Positions 5,927-8,931 of a stretch of DNA of 8,931 bases are shown here, piece after piece. This DNA is from RGIG464 sp045643185. Lineage in GTDB: Bacteria > Myxococcota_A > Bradymonadia > UBA4248. Position 1 is the first letter of the stretch. Each line of letters begins with the position of its first letter. Location of the stretch: NCBI GenBank assembly GCA_045643185.1, contig JAZUKH010000193.1, forward strand, positions 1 to 8,931, read 5' to 3'. The translations under genes and the position numbers were made by a program. Below the pieces are notes generated by a model. That model made no database searches and was not told where the DNA came from. It was given only the letters and a program-made list of their open reading frames with translations.

Positions 5927-5966
5927 TTTGGCGAGTCGTCTGACGGGGGCGAGACGCTTCGCCAAA
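5927..5966. other. Stem-loop directly after the metallophosphoesterase stop
   Basis: TTTGGCGA (5927-5934) pairs perfectly with TCGCCAAA (5959-5966). After a 2-nt mismatch, CGTCT (5937-5941) pairs with AGACG (5952-5956), leaving a 10-nt loop. The structure begins 1 nt past the TAA of the metallophosphoesterase gene and ends before the next gene's likely start. No T-run follows on the minus strand, so it may be a weak terminator, a processing site or an mRNA 3'-end protector. Confidence 0.5.
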
Positions 5967-5967
5967 G

Positions 5968-7158
5968 TTATTTCCATTCCGGAATGCGGCTCCAATCACC
6001 GTCTGCGTCTTTGAGCGCTTCGATGAGCGTCAGCATTTGTGACTTGGTCATGTGGGGCGAAATCAGGTAATCGCGCGCATACTTGGCGTCTTCATAATTC
6101 ACGTCGACGCGCGGCAGCAGTTCGTCACCAAAGACGATGTAGGTCGGCAAAAGGTTGTGGTTGAAGTGCTGTTCTTTGCCATTCGTGACGACATGCGTAT
6201 CGATGTAGGGTGCGTTGCGCGGGTAAAGGTCAATAAAGGTAAGCGTTTTGGGGTCAACGCCGTTGTTTTGACGAACGGGGCGCGGTCCGCCACCCAGCGC
6301 GCCGGCGTGAAGGTAGGTGACGCCGTCCAGGTGGGCTGGAAAGTACGCCTGTTGGTGGCCGGTTATGACCAGTTGAACCCCGTATTGCGCATAAAGCGGG
6401 TGAAGGCGCGGGTCGCGGCAGATCTCCTTGGGTTTGATCGTCGTGATCGGGTAGAGCGGGACGTGCTGAAATACGACGGCAGGGTAGGGCGTCGGGTTGT
6501 TCTTCAGCTGCCCTTCGAGCCAGACGTATTGCTCGTCGTCCAGCGGGTCGAGCGTCGTGGCATCGAGCGCCAAAAACAGCACGCCGTTCACGCGAAACGA
6601 GTAGTAGAGCGGGTAATGGCTGTCATCGACATATTCCAGTTCGGGTTTGTGCTGATTCCACTCGTCGATGTAGATCTCTCGTTCCTGGGCGTGTTTGGGA
6701 TAGCCGGAGGCATCGTGGTTGCCAGGAATCTGGGCCATGGGAATGCCGGCTTCTTGTAGCGGCGTCGTAACCACTTCGTGGAACGCGGTCCACATTTTTC
6801 GATAATTGAGTTTGGGTTTTTGACCGGCGACCATGTCCCCAGCGTTGATGACGATGTCAGGCCGGTCTTCGATGATCATTTCGATGCTGCGCTTGACGTC
6901 GCTGTCGTATTCGGTCGTGCCGTAGTTGCCGTTCATGTCCGAGATGATGACGAGTCGCAGCAGCCGATTCTCGACGGGTCTTTCGACAGGTTCCTCGATG
7001 GGATCTTCGTCGGCTACGGCGTCGGGCGCATTCGCGGCTTCGTAGTCTGGCACTTCGGCAGGATTTTGTTGTGGTGCTGTCACTGTGTTCGTACATGACA
7101 CGAGGGACAGGCAGGCACCTAAAACTAGGTATTTTAAGATTCTCAACGTGATTTTCAT
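5968..7158 (-). CDS. Calcineurin-like metallophosphoesterase lipoprotein
   Basis: This is a 396-aa envelope-anchored member of the metallophosphoesterase superfamily. The signal peptide ends in a clean lipobox LVSC (Cys22), followed by a Pro/Glu/Ala-rich linker (about 25-65) and then the catalytic domain (about 66-320). The superfamily motifs appear in order: SDMNGNYG (73-80, motif I), GDM (107-109), GNHD (146-149), FQHVP (230-234) and TGHQQ (266-270). The usual motifs are DxH and GHxH; here these read D-M-N and G-H-Q-Q, so two His ligands of one metal site are Asn76 and Gln270. The bridging Asp108, Asn147 and His148 of GNHD, and His232 and His268 remain. The substrate cannot be inferred; the enzyme probably faces the periplasm or cell surface. 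The C-terminal ~75 residues are outside the core. The ATG has no clear Shine-Dalgarno. A hairpin follows the stop. Confidence 0.9.
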   Translation of the reverse strand: MKITLRILKYLVLGACLSLVSCTNTVTAPQQNPAEVPDYEAANAPDAVADEDPIEEPVERPVENRLLRLVIISDMNGNYGTTEYDSDVKRSIEMIIEDRPDIVINAGDMVAGQKPKLNYRKMWTAFHEVVTTPLQEAGIPMAQIPGNHDASGYPKHAQEREIYIDEWNQHKPELEYVDDSHYPLYYSFRVNGVLFLALDATTLDPLDDEQYVWLEGQLKNNPTPYPAVVFQHVPLYPITTIKPKEICRDPRLHPLYAQYGVQLVITGHQQAYFPAHLDGVTYLHAGALGGGPRPVRQNNGVDPKTLTFIDLYPRNAPYIDTHVVTNGKEQHFNHNLLPTYIVFGDELLPRVDVNYEDAKYARDYLISPHMTKSQMLTLIEALKDADGDWSRIPEWK

Positions 7159-7352
7159 GAGTTCGTACCGTCGTGGCTAAGCCGCGTCAGGCTGTGTTGA
7201 AACTGGGCGGCGCGTGTCATTCCCTGACACAGTGATGTTATGATAGCATGAAAAGTTCGTCGGACGCAAAGTTGGGCTTTGCCGCCGTTCGTCTTCGACG
7301 TCCACGGCGTTAGGCATGAAAATTGTGGGAACTTTGCGCCAGCCTGGGTCAC
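7155..7352 (-). CDS. Candidate 65-codon small ORF bridging two genes
   Basis: This GTG-started frame fills the whole gap between the 369-aa protein and the metallophosphoesterase. Its GTG shares 4 nt (GTGA) with the upstream stop, and its TGA shares 4 nt (ATGA) with the downstream ATG. Such overlaps are typical of translationally coupled operon genes, and coupling would explain why the metallophosphoesterase has no visible ribosome binding site. The product would contain three Cys (13, 29, 42), several Lys/Arg and no signal peptide or known motif. Against it: no Shine-Dalgarno precedes the GTG, the protein resembles nothing I know, and the same DNA holds a plausible promoter and palindrome. 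A chance open frame remains the likelier reading. Confidence 0.27.
   Translation of the reverse strand: MTQAGAKFPQFSCLTPWTSKTNGGKAQLCVRRTFHAIITSLCQGMTRAAQFQHSLTRLSHDGTNS
7214..7230. promoter_or_regulatory. 17-bp palindrome, possible operator or 5' hairpin
   Basis: GTGTCA-TTCCC-TGACAC is a perfect 6-bp inverted repeat with a 5-nt spacer. It lies just after the predicted transcription start of the metallophosphoesterase gene, a usual place for a dimeric repressor site. It could instead form a small RNA hairpin. Only one copy was noticed in the window. Confidence 0.3.
7240..7269 (-). promoter_or_regulatory. Possible sigma70-type promoter for the metallophosphoesterase
   Basis: On the minus strand, TATCAT (7240-7245, one mismatch to TATAAT) lies 18 nt downstream of TTGCGT (7264-7269, matching only TTG of the -35 consensus). 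Transcription would start near 7233, leaving a leader of about 75 nt before the ATG at 7158. The -35 match is weak, and the lineage's promoter consensus is unknown to me. Confidence 0.28.
7266..7282. other. Small hairpin GCAAAG-TTGGG-CTTTGC
   Basis: A perfect 6-bp inverted repeat with a 5-nt loop lies about 70 nt after the stop of the 369-aa protein gene and overlaps the proposed -35 element. No run of T follows it on either strand, so it is not a standard intrinsic terminator. It may mark an operon end using another mechanism, or be chance. Confidence 0.2.
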
Positions 7353-8458
7353 TCGCCGTAATAGTGGAAAAGGTAGGCTGCGAGGTGTCGTTCTACCGCT
7401 TCGTGCAAAAGGCTGTAAAAGTGACCGACTGCGTTGAGCTGTTCAATGTTGAGACGCGAAGATCGGTGGAGTGGTTTTTCGACGTCTTGTCCGGAGAGCC
7501 AGGCGTCGTAGGCGTTTTGATACGTTTTGTCGAAGCGGACGCGCTTTTCGATGGTCTCAATGATCTCGGGCGGAAGTCGATCACCGGGTTCAAAGGCCGA
7601 CGTGATCTCGGCATAAAGCTTGGCGTGCTGAGCTGCGATCAGGTCGATCAGCAGCGTTTCGTGAATGGCCTGTCTGAGCTGGTTCTCCATTTCGACCGTC
7701 TGGGCAGGCATAACGATGGCGAATTCATGGCACACGTCTTCATCCAGAACGTGGTCTGGCACGCGGTTGAGCAGTCCAAAAAGTCGTTCAGGCGTGAAGC
7801 CGGGCCAGGGAAAACTGACGCCGCGTGCAAAATCATAAATGGCTTTGTGTTCAAGCTCGTCGCGTTTGACATCGTCGTCGAAGCCGCCGACACGTTTGCC
7901 AAGAACGCGTCTCAGACCGGGCAGCAGGACGTTTCGGTCAACTGAAAAGGCGGCGAGTGTCTTGACGGGTTCGTCTGGAAAGAGCAGGTCGAAGACGACG
8001 CGCGAATCGCGGATCAACGTCATGAAGACTTGACAGCGCCAGTAATCACAAAGGGCTTTGGATTCAGCGAGTTCGCAGTCGACATCGCCCATCAGACTTT
8101 CGAGGTAATAGAGGTAACGCTGAAAAACGTCATCGAGTTTGCGGCACCCGTCATAGACATCGCGCATGGCGATCGCCGTGACGATGCTTTCGACGAGGGC
8201 GCGAAGCGGTTCGTCATCACGTCGCTCGTCAAAACTTGAGAAGATCGGTTTGAAAATGCTTTCAAACAACTCTCCCGAGATGGCGCCCAGAAGAATGCGT
8301 GCGCGCTTTGGGGCCACGTCGGTCGTTTCTGGCTCTGGTGTCGGCGCGGGGACGCTGATTTCGGCTTCGACGGGCGTGGTGATCCCAGGCTTGGAGGCTG
8401 GCTTGGCAGCCGCCGGGCGCTTGTTTTGCGGATGCGTTTTTTTGGCGTTTTTCGGCAT
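7349..8458 (-). CDS. Unrecognised 369-aa protein with basic Pro/Ala-rich N-terminal tail
   Basis: I do not recognise a family. Residues 1-25 are rich in Lys, Pro and Ala (MPKNAKKTHPQNKRPAAAKP), residues 26-50 are acidic and Pro-rich, and from about 52 the protein looks mostly helical to the end (YLFHYYGE). There is no signal peptide and no clear membrane segment, so it is probably cytoplasmic. The tail looks disordered and could bind nucleic acid or a partner (inference). The body has four Cys (105, 128, 137, 142), aromatic-rich helices (for example RYLYYLESL at 114-122) and a Pro-rich loop near SFPWPGF (215-221). No catalytic motif stands out. The ATG lies 4 nt after the panC stop with no good Shine-Dalgarno, so it is probably translated from the same mRNA as panC. 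Codon use looks like its neighbours. It is certainly a gene; the function is open. Confidence 0.85.
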   Translation of the reverse strand: MPKNAKKTHPQNKRPAAAKPASKPGITTPVEAEISVPAPTPEPETTDVAPKRARILLGAISGELFESIFKPIFSSFDERRDDEPLRALVESIVTAIAMRDVYDGCRKLDDVFQRYLYYLESLMGDVDCELAESKALCDYWRCQVFMTLIRDSRVVFDLLFPDEPVKTLAAFSVDRNVLLPGLRRVLGKRVGGFDDDVKRDELEHKAIYDFARGVSFPWPGFTPERLFGLLNRVPDHVLDEDVCHEFAIVMPAQTVEMENQLRQAIHETLLIDLIAAQHAKLYAEITSAFEPGDRLPPEIIETIEKRVRFDKTYQNAYDAWLSGQDVEKPLHRSSRLNIEQLNAVGHFYSLLHEAVERHLAAYLFHYYGE

Positions 8459-8462
8459 GGAT

Positions 8463-8931
8463 TTACATTCTCATGTTGTCGATGAGGCGAACGCCACCCA
8501 CGCGGACGGCCATGAGCATTTGAACGGCATCGGTCGTTTTGCCTTCAAAGATCGTGAGCGTATCGGGATCGGCGACGTGAATGTATTGAATGGCTGCGCC
8601 ATCGACTTTGTCGATCTCGGCTTTGGCCGCGGCAACGAGTTTGTCGGCATCGCGTTCACCGGCGGCAAAAGCAGCTTTGGCCGCCATCAGGGCGTTGTGC
8701 AGGCAGAGGGCATCCTGACGGGCGTTGCCTTTGAGGTTGACGTTGCGCGAACTCAGGGCCAGGCCGTCTGACTCACGGACGAGCGGGCAGCCGACGATCT
8801 CGACGTCCACACCGTAATCAGAGACCATGCGACGAATGATCGTGAGCTGCTGATAGTCTTTTTCACCGAAGAACGCTTTGTCGGCATGGGACAGCAGCAG
8901 GAGCTTCATGACGACGGTCGTGACGCCGCGG
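8463..8931 (-). CDS. panC: Pantothenate synthetase, C-terminal part (cut by window edge)
   Basis: PanC is the cytoplasmic enzyme that condenses D-pantoate with beta-alanine, using ATP through a pantoyl-adenylate, in the last step of pantothenate (vitamin B5, CoA precursor) synthesis. About 155 residues are visible, a little over half of the usual ~280. The frame is open to the window edge and begins RGVTTVV, a conserved internal PanC stretch, so the Met at 8909 is internal and the true start lies outside. Recognised motifs are FFGEKDYQQ (visible residues 20-28), GLALSSRN (56-63) and the C-terminal RLIDN, matching the family's ATP/KMSKS-region and C-terminal signatures. The stop TAA at 8463-8465 lies 4 nt before the next gene, which suggests co-transcription. 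A panB neighbour would be expected upstream but cannot be seen. Identity is near certain. Confidence 0.96.
   Translation of the reverse strand, partial: RGVTTVVMKLLLLSHADKAFFGEKDYQQLTIIRRMVSDYGVDVEIVGCPLVRESDGLALSSRNVNLKGNARQDALCLHNALMAAKAAFAAGERDADKLVAAAKAEIDKVDGAAIQYIHVADPDTLTIFEGKTTDAVQMLMAVRVGGVRLIDNMRM

Noticed and set aside
101..5966. Hairpins at 101-181 and 5927-5966 as copies of one repeat family, since both have TTGGCG/CGCCAA outer arms
   Set aside because: Beyond the six-base outer arms and a short AGACG match in a different arrangement, the sequences do not align; chance is enough.
5511..5999. Longer start (ATG at 5999) for the small lipoprotein
   Set aside because: It would lie inside the metallophosphoesterase gene, read through a stem-loop and push the signal peptide 33 residues inwards.

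Overview
The window is a bacterial chromosomal segment of moderate GC (about half, judged by eye). Every gene I can support is on the minus strand, so transcription runs from high to low coordinates. Four of the nine main genes encode likely secreted lipoproteins (signal peptide ending in a Cys), which points to a Gram-negative, lipoprotein-rich lineage. Together with the WD40, TPR and DxDxDG-repeat proteins, this suggests a deltaproteobacterial or myxococcal-type genome. That placement is inference; no marker gene settles it. I see no tRNA, rRNA, CRISPR array, transposase or phage gene.

In transcription order: (1) the 3' part of panC (pantothenate synthetase), cut by the right window edge; (2) 4 nt later, an unrecognised 369-aa protein with a Lys/Pro/Ala-rich N-terminal tail and a helical body; (3) a 190-nt gap that holds either a promoter with a 17-bp palindrome or a 65-codon ORF overlapping both neighbours by 4 nt; (4) a metallophosphoesterase lipoprotein in which two expected metal-ligand histidines are replaced; (5) a hairpin and a small Cys-containing lipoprotein; (6) a hairpin across that gene's stop codon, phased A-tracts and a promoter candidate, which together look like an operon boundary.

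Next comes a compact block: a TPR lipoprotein, a seven-repeat WD40 protein, a DxDxDG-repeat lipoprotein and a two-domain universal stress protein. The gaps are 29 nt, a 1-nt TAATG overlap and 8 nt, so these four genes are probably co-transcribed. The block joins two envelope-anchored lipoproteins with a cytoplasmic propeller and a cytoplasmic nucleotide-binding-type protein. It is the best candidate here for an undescribed functional unit, though nothing in the sequence shows its activity.

The last gene is trpB (tryptophan synthase beta) without trpA beside it. It follows a 207-nt leader holding a 29-codon ORF with two Trp codons and several inverted repeats. Past trpB, positions 1-219 hold a long interrupted stem-loop and an 18-bp palindrome, and no gene I can support.
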